A stretch of 64,000 nt of DNA from Natronomonas gomsonensis (GTDB lineage: Archaea; Halobacteriota; Halobacteria; Halobacteriales; Haloarculaceae). Of this stretch, positions 8,358 through 17,012 are shown in pieces. The stretch lies in assembly GCF_024300825.1 (NCBI RefSeq), contig NZ_CP101323.1, forward strand, positions 2,170,001-2,234,000. Direction: 5' to 3'. The position numbers and the translations under genes are program-made. The notes under the pieces were generated by a model, which worked only from the letters and a program-made list of their open reading frames with translations, did no database searches and was not told the origin of the DNA. Within the stretch, counting starts at the first letter, position 1. Every line of letters starts with the position of its first letter.

Positions 8358-9377
8358 TTACTCGAAGTAGGCGGCCGCACCTTCGTGGAGTTCGATGGAC
8401 ATGCCGTCCTGTGCGCTGTCGACGCTGATGAAGTCCGTCTTGATGGTGAGGTCGTCGAGGTTGTCGAAGATGGCTGCGGTGACGTTCTCAACGACGTCGG
8501 CGTCGTACTCCGATCGGGTGGCAATCATCGCCTGCACCGAGACGGTGTCGACGGCCTCGTCGATACCCTCGTAGGTGCCGGCGGGGACGGTGTCGTCGGC
8601 GAACCACGAGGCGGCGTCCTTGATGGTCTGTCGCTCGTCGTCGGACAGCGAGAGGAGTTCCATGTCCGCCGTCGTCGCGAGTTCCTCGATTGCACCGACG
8701 GGCCAACCGCCGACGACGAACGCCGCGTCGATGTCGCCGTCCTGAATCTGGTTGGACGCCTGCGTGAAGTCGGTGTTCTGCTCCTCGAAGTCGTCGGGGG
8801 TCAGACCCGCCGCGGATTCGAGAATCTGCAGCGCGTTGACCTGCGTCCCCGAGCCGAGGTCGCCGGTGTTGATGCGCATGCCCTCCATATCGGCGAGGGA
8901 TTCGATGCCGGCGTCGGGTCGGAGGACGATGTGAATCGTCTCCGGGTACAGGGTTGCGACACCCTGAAGGTTCTCGATTGCGTTGCCGTCGAAGGCGTCG
9001 ATACCGGTGCCGTTCTTCGCGAAGTACGCGATGTCGTTCTGGATGAGCGCGAAGTCGGCGTCGCCGCTGCTGAGACTGCCGACGTTCTCGACGGACGCCC
9101 CCGTCGCCGAAACCTCCATCGCGTAGTCGGTGTTGTTCTCGACGACGGTCTCGAACTCACCGGACAGCGGGAAGTACGTCCCACCGGTGCCGCCGGCGTG
9201 CCATCGGATGACCTCCGTCTCGCCGTTGCCGTTACCGTTGCCATTGCCGTTACCGTTACCGTTACCATTGCCGTTACCGTTACCGGTACAGCCGGCGATT
9301 CCGGCGACGCCGAGGGCGCCGAGAGCACCGAGGAGGTTTCGTCGGTTGATTCCGTCGTTTGTGGGTTCGTCGCGCAT
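8358..9377 (-). CDS. TAXI-family TRAP transporter solute-binding lipoprotein
   Basis: The 339-residue precursor has a twin-arginine lipoprotein signal: Arg12-Arg13 in NRRNLLGALG and a lipobox AGIAGC with Cys30. A linker of ten Gly-Asn dipeptides encoded by a hexanucleotide repeat follows the Cys. The mature domain begins with HAGGTGGTYFPLSGEF and continues with ATGASVENV and a region resembling FVVGGWPVGAIEELA, as in TAXI binding proteins. It captures the substrate at the cell surface and delivers it to the fused permease. The ATG at 9377 is preferred over one at 9395 because a TATA-like element lies 25-31 nt upstream of 9377, which fits a leaderless transcript. Confidence 0.93.
   Translation of the reverse strand: MRDEPTNDGINRRNLLGALGALGVAGIAGCTGNGNGNGNGNGNGNGNGNGNGETEVIRWHAGGTGGTYFPLSGEFETVVENNTDYAMEVSATGASVENVGSLSSGDADFALIQNDIAYFAKNGTGIDAFDGNAIENLQGVATLYPETIHIVLRPDAGIESLADMEGMRINTGDLGSGTQVNALQILESAAGLTPDDFEEQNTDFTQASNQIQDGDIDAAFVVGGWPVGAIEELATTADMELLSLSDDERQTIKDAASWFADDTVPAGTYEGIDEAVDTVSVQAMIATRSEYDADVVENVTAAIFDNLDDLTIKTDFISVDSAQDGMSIELHEGAAAYFE
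9225..9284 (-). repeat. In-frame hexanucleotide repeat encoding (Gly-Asn)10 linker
   Basis: Ten tandem six-base units with consensus GGTAAC (third-position T/C variation) lie directly after the lipobox Cys of the TAXI binding protein. Because the unit is a multiple of three, copy-number change would lengthen or shorten the linker without breaking the frame. A shorter Gly-Asn run occupies the same place in the ABC binding protein near 25.1 kb. Confidence 0.95.
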
Positions 9378-9401
9378 ACCCCAGTATATACTCACGTCCA
9401 G

Positions 9402-9408
9402 TAATAAA
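9402..9408 (-). promoter_or_regulatory. TATA-like element of the TRAP operon
   Basis: On the minus strand this reads TTTATTA, and it sits 25-31 nt upstream of the ATG at 9377. This is the spacing expected for a leaderless haloarchaeal transcript, and it supports that start codon. The rest of the gap up to the thiDN stop (9409-9606) holds no gene I can support. Confidence 0.6.
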
Positions 9409-9606
9409 CGCTTCCAACATCTTCCGATGTTTCCGAATACATGTTACACTATTGAATGAGAATGTGGAACGTACAACGCAGAAGGCGACATGGAACGACG
9501 AACCGTGACTCCGTGAGCGCGGTTCGTTCGCCGGGTCGAAAGCACGTCGTACGGACTCTTGAACGGCCGAGATGATGGAGCGAGAAGGGTCCTAGCGGAG
9601 ACTCGC

Positions 9607-10983
9607 CTACGTCTCCTCGTCGGATCCTCGGGCGACGGCGTCCCGTAGTTCGACGACGCGCTCGGCGACCGTCGAGGCTTCGCGACCGACGAGTTTCGTC
9701 ATCGGCTCTTTGCCCACGGCACCGCGGTCGACGACGGCGACCGGTGGGTCGCTCCGACCACCGAACGTGTCTCTGGCCGCCCAGTCCATCGTTCCCGCAG
9801 CGTCGTCGGGTTCGGCGGCGCGGTCGTACTCGGTTACGTCCCACCCGAGGTCCTCGATTGCGACCTCGATGTCGTCGCCGAACCGGCAGTTGACCGCGAA
9901 CCGCAACTCGGGGAAGAACTCCCGGCCGCCGAGTAAGAACCGTGCGACGTGACTGGAGGCGCCGAATCGGATCCCACGGTTCGGTTCGACGCCATCGAGC
10001 GTCTTCGTGATGCGGCCCTCGACGGCCGCGGTCTCGCGTTCGTCTTCGGCGTACGGCGTCGCCCCGACGACGTTCATGCCCACCTCGGGCACCAGCGGCC
10101 GGACGTTCTCGGCGACGAGCCACGAGACGGCGTCGTGGACGGTTTCGGCCGTCGGCTCTCTGGCTGCCTCGTTGCGGAGCGCGACGAGGTGATGCACCGC
10201 GCCGGGGCCTTCGCCTGCGTCGTGATGATACCGGATGGCCCGCTGGAGGAACGAGACGCTCCGGCCGACCGCGTCGACGAGGGGTTCGCCGTGGGCGAGT
10301 CGCGTGGCGATGGCCGACGACAGGGTACAGCCGGAGCCGTGGGTCGCCTCGGTGTCGATTCGGGGGTGGCGAGCCGTCTCGATGCTCTCGGCGGTGACGA
10401 GCACGTCGAGGACCTCCTCGCCGGGGACGTGTCCGCCTTTCACGAGGGCGGCGTCGGCGCCCGCCGTCAGCAGGCGCTGACCCGCCAGCCGAGCGCCGGC
10501 CTCGTCTTCGGGCGTCACGTCGGTCAACACCGCCGCCTCGTCGGCGTTCGGCGTCACGAGCGTCGCCTCGGCGACGAGGTCATCGTAGGCCGCTTCGGCT
10601 GCTTCGGTGAGCAGGCGGTCGCCGGAGGCCGCGACCATCACCGGGTCGACGACCAGCGGACAGTCGAACTCGGCGGCGTAGTCGGTGACCGTCTCGACGA
10701 GTTCGGCCGTCGCCAACATCCCGGTCTTGACGGCGCGAACGTCGAAATCCGACAGCACCGCCTCGAGTTGCGCCGCCAATTCCTCGGTCGGGAGGACGTG
10801 CGTGGACTCGACGCCGAGGGTGTTCTGAGCGGTGACGGCGGTAATGGCGGAGGTGCCGAACCCGCCCATCGCCTCGATGGTTTTCAGGTCGGCCTGGACG
10901 CCCGCCCCGCCGCCGGAGTCGCTGCCAGCAATCGTGAGGACGACCGGCTTCTCGGTGGGGTTCCTCCTGCGCGTGTCGGTCAT
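9607..10983 (-). CDS. thiDN: Bifunctional HMP/HMP-P kinase and ThiN-type thiamine-phosphate synthase
   Basis: The 458-residue fusion works in thiamine biosynthesis. The N-terminal ThiD domain (about residues 10-270) phosphorylates hydroxymethylpyrimidine and its phosphate. It shows [43 protein letters not shown] and the kinase motif [13 protein letters not shown]. The C-terminal domain (about 280-450) has the ThiN pattern, with [24 protein letters not shown] and [14 protein letters not shown]. ThiN replaces bacterial ThiE in joining the pyrimidine and thiazole moieties in archaea. The start ATG at 10983 is followed by MTDTRRR. No TPP riboswitch is evident in the short upstream gap, where an AT-rich element about 25 nt before the ATG could be the promoter. 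Confidence 0.93.
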   Translation of the reverse strand: MTDTRRRNPTEKPVVLTIAGSDSGGGAGVQADLKTIEAMGGFGTSAITAVTAQNTLGVESTHVLPTEELAAQLEAVLSDFDVRAVKTGMLATAELVETVTDYAAEFDCPLVVDPVMVAASGDRLLTEAAEAAYDDLVAEATLVTPNADEAAVLTDVTPEDEAGARLAGQRLLTAGADAALVKGGHVPGEEVLDVLVTAESIETARHPRIDTEATHGSGCTLSSAIATRLAHGEPLVDAVGRSVSFLQRAIRYHHDAGEGPGAVHHLVALRNEAAREPTAETVHDAVSWLVAENVRPLVPEVGMNVVGATPYAEDERETAAVEGRITKTLDGVEPNRGIRFGASSHVARFLLGGREFFPELRFAVNCRFGDDIEVAIEDLGWDVTEYDRAAEPDDAAGTMDWAARDTFGGRSDPPVAVVDRGAVGKEPMTKLVGREASTVAERVVELRDAVARGSDEET

Positions 10984-11037
10984 GAGCGTGTGTTATCACC
11001 AGAGAATACTAATCCGTGGTGGTCGGCAGCGAGCCAG

Positions 11038-11430
11038 TCAGACGTCGTCGGGCGTCTCGGCGTCGTCCTCGACGGCCCGCTTCATCGATTCCCGCCGGGA
11101 CTTGGCGTCGCGACCCGTGCACTCCAGCAGGAAGTCGTTTTTGGCGTTGTTGGCGTCGCCAGCAGCGTCGACATCGCCGGTTTCCATCAGGTCCTCGAGG
11201 TCGCGCTCGACGAAGTCGACGGCGAGTTTGTCCTTCTTACCCGAGTACGTGACCGCGCCGGCGACGACGCGCTCGAAGACGGGGTTCTTCGGTTCCTCCA
11301 CGACGAAGAGGTCACTTCCTTTGAACTCCTCGGTGGCCGAAATCGGGCCGAAGTACTCCTCGATGGTGCCTTCGAGGTCCGGTACGCGCTCTTCGAGATA
11401 CTCGCCGCGACGCATCTTGTACTCTTCCAT
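11038..11430 (-). CDS. DUF5611-like haloarchaeal conserved protein
   Basis: This is a 130-residue soluble acidic protein beginning [20 protein letters not shown], followed by [20 protein letters not shown] and [18 protein letters not shown]. This is the pattern of a conserved haloarchaeal family that I associate with DUF5611; its function is unknown. An upstream in-frame GTG at 11478 would add 16 residues and overlap the stop of the preceding gene by GTGA, so either start is possible. The ATG at 11430 matches the family N-terminus as I remember it. It is probably co-transcribed with the zinc-ribbon protein gene upstream. Confidence 0.75.
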   Translation of the reverse strand: MEEYKMRRGEYLEERVPDLEGTIEEYFGPISATEEFKGSDLFVVEEPKNPVFERVVAGAVTYSGKKDKLAVDFVERDLEDLMETGDVDAAGDANNAKNDFLLECTGRDAKSRRESMKRAVEDDAETPDDV

Positions 11431-11474
11431 GGGCCGAGTATTGACGCGCTGTGGTTTACCGTTTTCGAGGTACT

Positions 11475-12182
11475 TCACTCACGTTCGAGTTGCAACCACG
11501 ACCCACACTCCGGACACGGGTCGCCGTCGCGGTAGGCGGATTCGGCATCGACGTGGAACCCACACTCCTCACAGACGAGGACGCCCTCAGGGACCGTGAT
11601 GCCCGACAGTTCCTCCTCGGAGTCGGGGTCTAGATCCTCTTCAGGGTCGGGGTCGACCGCGTCGGCGTCGACCACGGAATCGCTCTCGGGGTCCCACGGC
11701 CCATCGTCAGGGTCGTCGGGCCACTGACCGGGCGCCCGCTCCGGTTCGCCGTCGTCGGTGAGAATCTCTGCGTCCTCCTCTTCGGGGTCACGCGCCTCGA
11801 ACTCGCTCTCCTCGTCGGGCGCATCGGGCGTTTCCTCGGCCGATGACCACCCCTCCGAGGCGTCGGAGGCGGTCTCGGCGTCTTCGTCGTCGGCCGCGCC
11901 GCTCCGCTCGACGACGCCGTCGAACGTCCCCACACCTTCGGACCCTTCCACGTCGTCCGCCGTGACGTCGGCCGGGGACACCTCCTCGTCGAGTCCCACG
12001 TCTTCGGGGTCGACGACGGCGGTCACCTCGGTGCTTTCGGAGACGACCCGTTCGGCCCCACAGCGCGTACACCGTTCGAGTTCACGCACGACGGTCACGA
12101 CCTCGCTGCCCTGTTCTTCCCGCTCCCGCTCGACGTCGGCGGGCTCGAAGGCGTGGCCGAGTAGCGAACACTTCAGTCCCAT
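11475..12182 (-). CDS. Zinc-ribbon acidic protein (DUF7093-like)
   Basis: The 235-residue protein begins [12 protein letters not shown] and has a CxxC pair in [11 protein letters not shown], a long Asp/Glu-rich low-complexity middle (about residues 70-190), and a C-terminal zinc ribbon with CEECGF and CPECGSW. The two CxxC pairs at the C-terminus probably bind one zinc ion. The start at 12182 is chosen because a TATA element (12208-12215) sits 26-33 nt upstream and the preceding in-frame codons do not match the family N-terminus. It may bind nucleic acid or protein, but no specific role is visible. It overlaps or abuts the DUF5611-like gene downstream. Confidence 0.75.
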   Translation of the reverse strand: MGLKCSLLGHAFEPADVEREREEQGSEVVTVVRELERCTRCGAERVVSESTEVTAVVDPEDVGLDEEVSPADVTADDVEGSEGVGTFDGVVERSGAADDEDAETASDASEGWSSAEETPDAPDEESEFEARDPEEEDAEILTDDGEPERAPGQWPDDPDDGPWDPESDSVVDADAVDPDPEEDLDPDSEEELSGITVPEGVLVCEECGFHVDAESAYRDGDPCPECGSWLQLERE

Positions 12183-12207
12183 TGGGAAGGTGTGGCCGTG
12201 TAGAGGG

Positions 12208-12215
12208 TATAAAAC
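12208..12215 (-). promoter_or_regulatory. TATA element of the zinc-ribbon protein gene
   Basis: The minus strand reads TTTTATAC, 26-33 nt upstream of the ATG at 12182. This implies a leaderless transcript. Confidence 0.65.
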
Positions 12216-12301
12216 TTGAGACACGGACCCCGGGGTTCCGGAGCGCCACACCCGGCGTGTGCCGGCGAACGGTTAAGACCACCCCGGGCGAACGCTCGTG
12301 T

Positions 12302-12604
12302 ATGCAGGCGAAGCGGGAGTATCGCGACCGCGACGACACCGAAGTCGCAGTCCTCGATGCGCTCGTCGACCGGACCGAGGAGGGAATGACGGTGTTCGAG
12401 TTGCGGTCGGGAGTCGGCACCGACATCGACGCCATCGAGGACGCACTCGCCGAACTCAAAGAAGAGGGCCTCATCACCGTCGAGAACGACGACGAGCGGA
12501 TGCGCATCTATCCCGACGAGCGCGTCGTTCCCGACCGCAACGGTACCGAAAGCGACAGCAGCCCCTCGCTGTTCCGTCGCATTCGCGAGAAACTCGGGCT
12601 GTGA
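12302..12604 (+). CDS. Winged-helix haloarchaeal protein (DUF6432-like)
   Basis: The 100-residue protein has a clear winged helix-turn-helix pattern: TEVAVLDALVDRTEEGMTVF, then a recognition-helix region around DIDAIEDALAELKEEGLITV, and a wing (ENDDERMRIYPDERVV). The C-terminal LFRRIREKLGL is amphipathic. It is likely a DNA-binding regulator with unknown targets. It is divergent from the zinc-ribbon gene across a 119-bp gap. The ATG at 12302 is preferred over the frame extension back to 12182, which would run through the opposite gene's promoter. Confidence 0.75.
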   Translation: MQAKREYRDRDDTEVAVLDALVDRTEEGMTVFELRSGVGTDIDAIEDALAELKEEGLITVENDDERMRIYPDERVVPDRNGTESDSSPSLFRRIREKLGL

Positions 12605-12659
12605 GTCCGTCCGCCGCGATGCGTCGCTGTTTTACCGCCGCATCGCCTTTGTTGCGGCA

Positions 12660-13745
12660 ATGACAGTCGTCGCGGACATCCACGAATCCCACGGTGCGAC
12701 GTTCACCGAACGCGGCGGCCGCCGGGTCGTCGACCACTACGGTCGCCCCGAGCGCGTCCACCGCGCGGTTCGGAACGTCGTCGGCGTCATCGAGATGGGG
12801 TACGGCGTCGTCGAGGTGACCGGCGACGACCGAATCGAGTTCGTCGACAACGCCGTCTCCAATCGCGTCCCGAGCGAGGACGGACAGGGCGTCTACGCGC
12901 TATTGCTCGATTCCCAGGGCGGTATCGAGACGGACCTCTACGTGTTCAACGCCGGGGAGCGACTGCTGTGTTTCGCCCCGCCACAGCGGGCCGACGATCT
13001 CGCCGAGGAGTGGGCCGAGAAGACGTTTATCCAAGATGTCGAGGTACGGGTCGCCACCGACGACTTCGGCGTCTTCGGCGTCCACGGCCCGAAAGCCACC
13101 GAGAAAATCGCCTCGGTGCTGACGGGGCCGGGGTCGCCGGACGAACCCCTCTCCTTCGTCCGCGGGACGGTCGGCGACTGGGGCGTGACCGTCGTCCGCA
13201 CCGACGACCTCACTGGCGAAGAGGGCTATGAGGTCATCTGTACGGCCGAGGACGCGAACGACGTCTTCGACGCCCTGGTCAACCACGGCCTCAACGCCGC
13301 GCCGTTCGGCTACCGGACGCTCGATTACCTCACGCTGGAGGCCGGGACGCCAACCTTCGAGGCCGAACTCGAAGGGACGGTCCCGAACGTCCTCGGCCTG
13401 CGGAACGCCATCGATTTCCAGAAGGGCTGTTACGTCGGCCAAGAGGTCGTCTCGAAGATAGCGAACCAGGGTCGTCCCTCGCGGCGACTCGTCGGGCTTC
13501 GACCCGAAGCGGTGCCGGCGAGCGGGTCGGCGGTGTTCGCCGGCGACAGCCACGTCGGCGAGGTCACCCGAGGCGACCACAGCCCCGCACTCGACGCGCC
13601 CATCGCGCTCGCATTCGTCGATTTCGACCTCGACGCCGAGGAACTCACCGTCCGCGTCGACGGCGAGGACATCCTCGCCGACCGCGTGGAGTTGCCGTTC
13701 GTCGAAGGGTCGGCACGCTCACGGCGGCTTCCCGAGTACGTCTGA
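12660..13745 (+). CDS. GcvT/YgfZ-family folate-binding aminomethyltransferase-like protein
   Basis: This 361-residue protein belongs to the GcvT/YgfZ superfamily. Family signatures include VTGDDRIEFVDNAVSNRV near the start, DLTGEEGYEVIC in the middle, GYRTLDYLTLEAGTP and the YgfZ-type motif KGCYVGQEVVSK. The KGCYxGQE signature points to YgfZ-like tetrahydrofolate proteins that help iron-sulfur enzyme maturation rather than to glycine-cleavage T-protein. No other glycine-cleavage genes are nearby. The gene stands alone on the plus strand and converges on the ABCE1 gene. Confidence 0.85.
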   Translation: MTVVADIHESHGATFTERGGRRVVDHYGRPERVHRAVRNVVGVIEMGYGVVEVTGDDRIEFVDNAVSNRVPSEDGQGVYALLLDSQGGIETDLYVFNAGERLLCFAPPQRADDLAEEWAEKTFIQDVEVRVATDDFGVFGVHGPKATEKIASVLTGPGSPDEPLSFVRGTVGDWGVTVVRTDDLTGEEGYEVICTAEDANDVFDALVNHGLNAAPFGYRTLDYLTLEAGTPTFEAELEGTVPNVLGLRNAIDFQKGCYVGQEVVSKIANQGRPSRRLVGLRPEAVPASGSAVFAGDSHVGEVTRGDHSPALDAPIALAFVDFDLDAEELTVRVDGEDILADRVELPFVEGSARSRRLPEYV

Positions 13746-13766
13746 AACCGGAGAAAATCGAGCCGC

Positions 13767-15611
13767 TTACTCCCCGTCGTCGTCGGTCGGGGCGTAGTAG
13801 TACTCGCCGGCCTTCTTCTGTTCGCGGTCCTTCTGTGAGCCGGGTTTGTTGATGCGCGGTCGGCCGGTACGTTCGTCACGGCGGAACGTCACGTCGAGGT
13901 TCGCGAGGAACGTGTTCATCCCCTCGCGCATCCCCATCGGTTGGCCGGCGTGGCCGTGGTCGGCGGGCGTCCCCTCGAACACCTGCAGGCGGTCCGACAG
14001 CAGGTCAATCATGTAGATGTCGTGGTCGATGACCATCGCCGTGGCGCCGTGGTTCTCGGTGTAGCGTCGGATGGCCCGCGTCGCCAACACCCGCTGTTCG
14101 ACGTCGAGGTGCGCGGAAGGTTCGTCGAGTAGGTAGAGGTCGGCCTCCTTCGAGAGACACGCCGCGATGGCGACGCGCTGGCGTTCCCCGCCGGAGAGGT
14201 CCGTGAGGCTCTGCTCGAAGATGCGCTCTAACTGCAGCGGTTGGGCGATTTCGGTGTTCCAGTACGACGAACCGAAGTCGTCGGTGATAGAGCGGAGGAA
14301 CGAATCCACCCGCATCGGCTGGTCGATTTCGACGTACTGGGGCTTATAGGAGATGTCGAGGCGGGCGTCGAACTCGCCTTCGTCGGGTTCGAGGCGGCCG
14401 GCGAGAATCTTCGCGAACGTCGACTTCCCGATGCCGTTGGGGCCGACGATGCCGAGGACCTCGTTCTGTCGTATCTCGCCGGCGTCGATGTCCAGTGAGA
14501 ACTCGCCGTCGCCGTAGGACTTCCGCATCGCGGGGTACTCGACGAGGGTGTCGCCGTAGGTCTCGGTTCGGGGAGCGTGTTCCTCGAACTCGATGGACTC
14601 CGGGCGGATGCGCATGTTCTCGTTTTCGAGGTATCCCTCAAGGTACTGGTTGATGCCGCCCTTCGTCGATTTCGGCGGCGTGATGACGCCGAATGCCCCC
14701 GGTTCACCGTAGGCGACGTGGAGGGCGTCTGCGAGCAAATCCAGCACTGCGAGGTCGTGTTCGACGACGAGCATCGAGCGGTCGTCCTCGGAGAGTTCCT
14801 GAATCAGTCGCGCCGCGGTGACGCGCTGGCCGATGTCGAGATACGGCGTAATCTCGTCGAGGAAGTAGAAGTCGGCGTCCCGCACAAGCGTCGCGGCGAG
14901 TGCGACCCGCTGGAGTTCGCCGCCGGACAGCGTGTCGATGGGCTGGTCGACGACCGGTTCGATGCCGAGCCGTTCGACCAGTTCGTCGGCGACGCCGCGT
15001 TCGTCGACGCCGGCCAGCAGTTCGCTCGTCTTCCCGTCGAAGGTGTCGGGAATCTTGTCGACGTACTGCGGTTTGCGGGCGACGGTCACGTCACCTTCCT
15101 GGAGGTCTTCGAGGTACTCCTGTAGTTCGGTGCCTCGGTAGGCGTCGAGGACGGTATCCCAGTCGGGGTCGTCCTCGAAGTCCCCGAGGTTGGGCGTGAT
15201 TTCGGCGGCCAGCACGTGAACGGCCGTCGTCTTCCCAATGCCGTTCGGACCGAGGATGCCGGTGACCCGTCCCTCCTGTGGGGCGGGGAGCCCGTACAGC
15301 GAGAAGGCGTTCTCGCCGTATCGATGGGTGGGGTCCTCGTCGAGTTCCTGCGGGAGGTTGATGATTTCCAGCGCGTCGAAGGGACATTTCTCGACGCAGA
15401 TGCCGCAGGTCTCGCCGAGACACAGTTCTTCTGAGATAGACACTTGGTCGGGGGCGCCGGCGTACAGTCCCTCCTCGCCGTGCCGTTCCTCACGGGTGAC
15501 GATACACTCCTCTCCGGTGCGGTTCGGCGGGCAGAAGTTCGCACACTCGTAGTTACACCGGTCGGGTTGACACCGGTCGAGGTCGACGACGGCGATGCTG
15601 TCGTCGGTCAT
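13767..15611 (-). CDS. Ribosome-recycling ATPase ABCE1 (Rli)
   Basis: The 614-residue protein splits terminated or stalled 70S-type ribosomes using ATP. The N-terminal iron-sulfur domain carries two cysteine clusters (CQPDRCNYECANFC and CLGETCGICVEKCP) for two 4Fe-4S centres. It is followed by two ABC ATPase domains with Walker A GPNGIGKTT and GPNGIGKST, signatures LSGGELQRVA and LSGGERQRVA, and Walker B/E regions FLDEITPYLD and LLDEPSAHLD. The start at 15611 (MTDDSIAVVDLDRC) overlaps the TAA of the upstream small membrane-protein gene by one base (TAATG), so the two are translationally coupled. The frame extension to 16016 is not coding. Confidence 0.97.
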   Translation of the reverse strand: MTDDSIAVVDLDRCQPDRCNYECANFCPPNRTGEECIVTREERHGEEGLYAGAPDQVSISEELCLGETCGICVEKCPFDALEIINLPQELDEDPTHRYGENAFSLYGLPAPQEGRVTGILGPNGIGKTTAVHVLAAEITPNLGDFEDDPDWDTVLDAYRGTELQEYLEDLQEGDVTVARKPQYVDKIPDTFDGKTSELLAGVDERGVADELVERLGIEPVVDQPIDTLSGGELQRVALAATLVRDADFYFLDEITPYLDIGQRVTAARLIQELSEDDRSMLVVEHDLAVLDLLADALHVAYGEPGAFGVITPPKSTKGGINQYLEGYLENENMRIRPESIEFEEHAPRTETYGDTLVEYPAMRKSYGDGEFSLDIDAGEIRQNEVLGIVGPNGIGKSTFAKILAGRLEPDEGEFDARLDISYKPQYVEIDQPMRVDSFLRSITDDFGSSYWNTEIAQPLQLERIFEQSLTDLSGGERQRVAIAACLSKEADLYLLDEPSAHLDVEQRVLATRAIRRYTENHGATAMVIDHDIYMIDLLSDRLQVFEGTPADHGHAGQPMGMREGMNTFLANLDVTFRRDERTGRPRINKPGSQKDREQKKAGEYYYAPTDDDGE

Positions 15612-15928
15612 TACAGGCTCGTCCCCGTTTGGAGGAGAATCGCCCAGCAAACGAACCACAGCGCGAAGGTCATGAACGCCACGTACAGGTAGTCCTTCAC
15701 GCCGAACTCGTCGACATCGAGGTCTATCCCCGCCATCTCGAAGACGCGAAGGAGCGGGAACTGCACGATGACGGCGCCCGCGAGGACGTACACGCCGAGG
15801 GGGTCGTCGGCCCCGCTCGCGACGGTCGCCGAGACGAGCGCGGCGGCGACGCCGGCGAGACACGCCAGCGCCGTGACGGTGACGCCACGGACGTGTGCGA
15901 CCCTGCGTTCGGCCGTATCGGTTGCCAT
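15611..15928 (-). CDS. EMC6-like small membrane protein
   Basis: The 105-residue protein has three hydrophobic segments at about residues 14-36, 45-62 and 80-102. The conserved stretch GVKDYLYVAFMTFALWFVCW matches haloarchaeal proteins annotated as EMC6-like. EMC6 is a subunit of the ER membrane protein complex that helps insert membrane proteins. The archaeal role is inferred, not demonstrated. It immediately precedes and overlaps the ABCE1 gene (TAATG), which suggests a link between membrane-protein insertion and ribosome recycling. Confidence 0.65.
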   Translation of the reverse strand: MATDTAERRVAHVRGVTVTALACLAGVAAALVSATVASGADDPLGVYVLAGAVIVQFPLLRVFEMAGIDLDVDEFGVKDYLYVAFMTFALWFVCWAILLQTGTSL

Positions 15929-16089
15929 ACACCCACGTCAGCCATCCGTAGCCAAAAGCGGTTCGCTCCGGGCCTATCGGAGCCGACGACCGGAAAACCA
16001 ATCGACTGAATGACAAACACAGGTTTCACGGTTCATCAAGCCCGTTTTCGGCAGTTTCGAGGTCGATACCCGACCTGTTTGGGTCAATG

Positions 16090-16095
16090 TTTATA
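16090..16095 (+). promoter_or_regulatory. TATA element of the winged-helix regulator gene
   Basis: TTTATA lies 29-34 nt before the ATG at 16124. This suggests a leaderless transcript and fixes that start codon over the upstream in-frame ATG at 16010. Confidence 0.65.
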
Positions 16096-16123
16096 CCTCT
16101 GGCTCGCCTCTTTTAGGGTACAA

Positions 16124-16405
16124 ATGGCTGATTCTGACGGCGAAAACCTAGAAGACCTCCCACCGAGTGCGAAACTCGTCTACAAGGTCCTCGAGTACAA
16201 CGGACCGATGACCCAGAAAGGCATCGTCGAGGAATCGATGTTGTCCGCCCGAACCGTCCGCTACGCCCTCGAACGACTCGAAGACATCGACATCGTCTCC
16301 GAGGACGTGTACTTCGCGGACGCGAGACAGAACCTCTATGAGATTCAGGCGCCGGTCGAGGCGGCCGCCGACGGCGGCACCGACACCGCCAGCTGCGACG
16401 ACTAA
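16124..16405 (+). CDS. MarR-type winged helix-turn-helix regulator
   Basis: The 93-residue protein has a compact winged-helix domain: LPPSAKLVYKVLEYNGPMTQ, the helix-turn-helix around GIVEESMLSARTVRYALERL, and a wing with DVYFADARQNLYEI. Single-domain proteins of this kind are widespread in haloarchaea and are usually annotated as MarR-family regulators. No effector domain is present. The neighbours do not reveal its targets. It is flanked by the ABCE1 operon (divergent) and archaemetzincin (convergent). Confidence 0.8.
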   Translation: MADSDGENLEDLPPSAKLVYKVLEYNGPMTQKGIVEESMLSARTVRYALERLEDIDIVSEDVYFADARQNLYEIQAPVEAAADGGTDTASCDD

Positions 16406-16451
16406 ACGGACGTTTTCGTGTCGCTTCGGGCCGTGAGAGCCGGCTGTCGAA

Positions 16452-16973
16452 TCAGAGCACGAGCCGCTGACAACTCCCACAGAGGTTCTCCTCTTTGACA
16501 TCGACCTCGCGGACGGTCGGGGAGAAACTCATCACACAGCGAGAGTTGTCGCAGTGTTCGAGGCCGAGCGTGTGGCCGATTTCGTGGACGACCTCCTTGC
16601 GGACGCGGTCGGAGAAGATGTCGCCGGCGGACTTGTTCGAGAAGCCGCCGTCCGAGGAGGTCTGGAGCCGGTACGTCGAGATGACCGAGCCGTTGCCGGA
16701 GAGGTACGCCAGCCCGAAGACGTAGTTGCGGCGCCGGTAGTAGAGGTCCTTCGGCGTGATGGCGATGTTCTTCTCTCCGGAGCCGATTCGGCCCGCGAGT
16801 TCGATGAACTCCTCGGCGCGATACTGTTCGCGACCGGGGTCGAACGCGCCGTCGGGGATGGGTTGGCCGTCGTGAATCGTCACCTCACAGTCGTAGACGG
16901 ATCGCAGTCCGCTGGAGGCCTCCCGCTTGACCGCGGCAGAGACATCACCGACCGGCACGATGTCGACGTGCAT
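16452..16973 (-). CDS. amzA: Archaemetzincin (zinc metalloprotease)
   Basis: The 173-residue protein contains the extended zinc motif HEIGHTLGLEHC (His130, His134, His140), the catalytic Glu131 and the Met-turn CVMSFS (Met148). The extra cysteines that bind the second structural zinc in archaemetzincins are Cys141, Cys146, Cys165 and Cys168. No signal peptide is present, so it acts in the cytoplasm. The physiological substrate of the archaeal family is not known. It is divergent from the UPF0146 operon. Confidence 0.95.
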   Translation of the reverse strand: MHVDIVPVGDVSAAVKREASSGLRSVYDCEVTIHDGQPIPDGAFDPGREQYRAEEFIELAGRIGSGEKNIAITPKDLYYRRRNYVFGLAYLSGNGSVISTYRLQTSSDGGFSNKSAGDIFSDRVRKEVVHEIGHTLGLEHCDNSRCVMSFSPTVREVDVKEENLCGSCQRLVL

Positions 16974-17012
16974 GGGAAAAGATTAGATACGGCTGTTCAT
17001 AAACATCCCGAC

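Noticed and set aside
9225-9284. Possible CRISPR-like or tandem-array signal
   Set aside because: The unit is six bases with no spacers and encodes a Gly-Asn linker in frame. No CRISPR array is visible anywhere in the window.
9473-9520. Inverted repeat CGAACCG/CGGTTCG near the TRAP operon promoter
   Set aside because: The 7-bp arms are imperfectly placed and lie outside the core promoter; the signal is too weak to call.
10984-11037. Possible TPP riboswitch upstream of thiDN
   Set aside because: The gap is only 54 bp and contains no conserved thi-box elements; haloarchaeal thiamine genes are usually controlled in other ways.
16554-17012. N-terminal extension of the UPF0146 protein
   Set aside because: It is antisense to archaemetzincin, which has a full zinc-binding motif.
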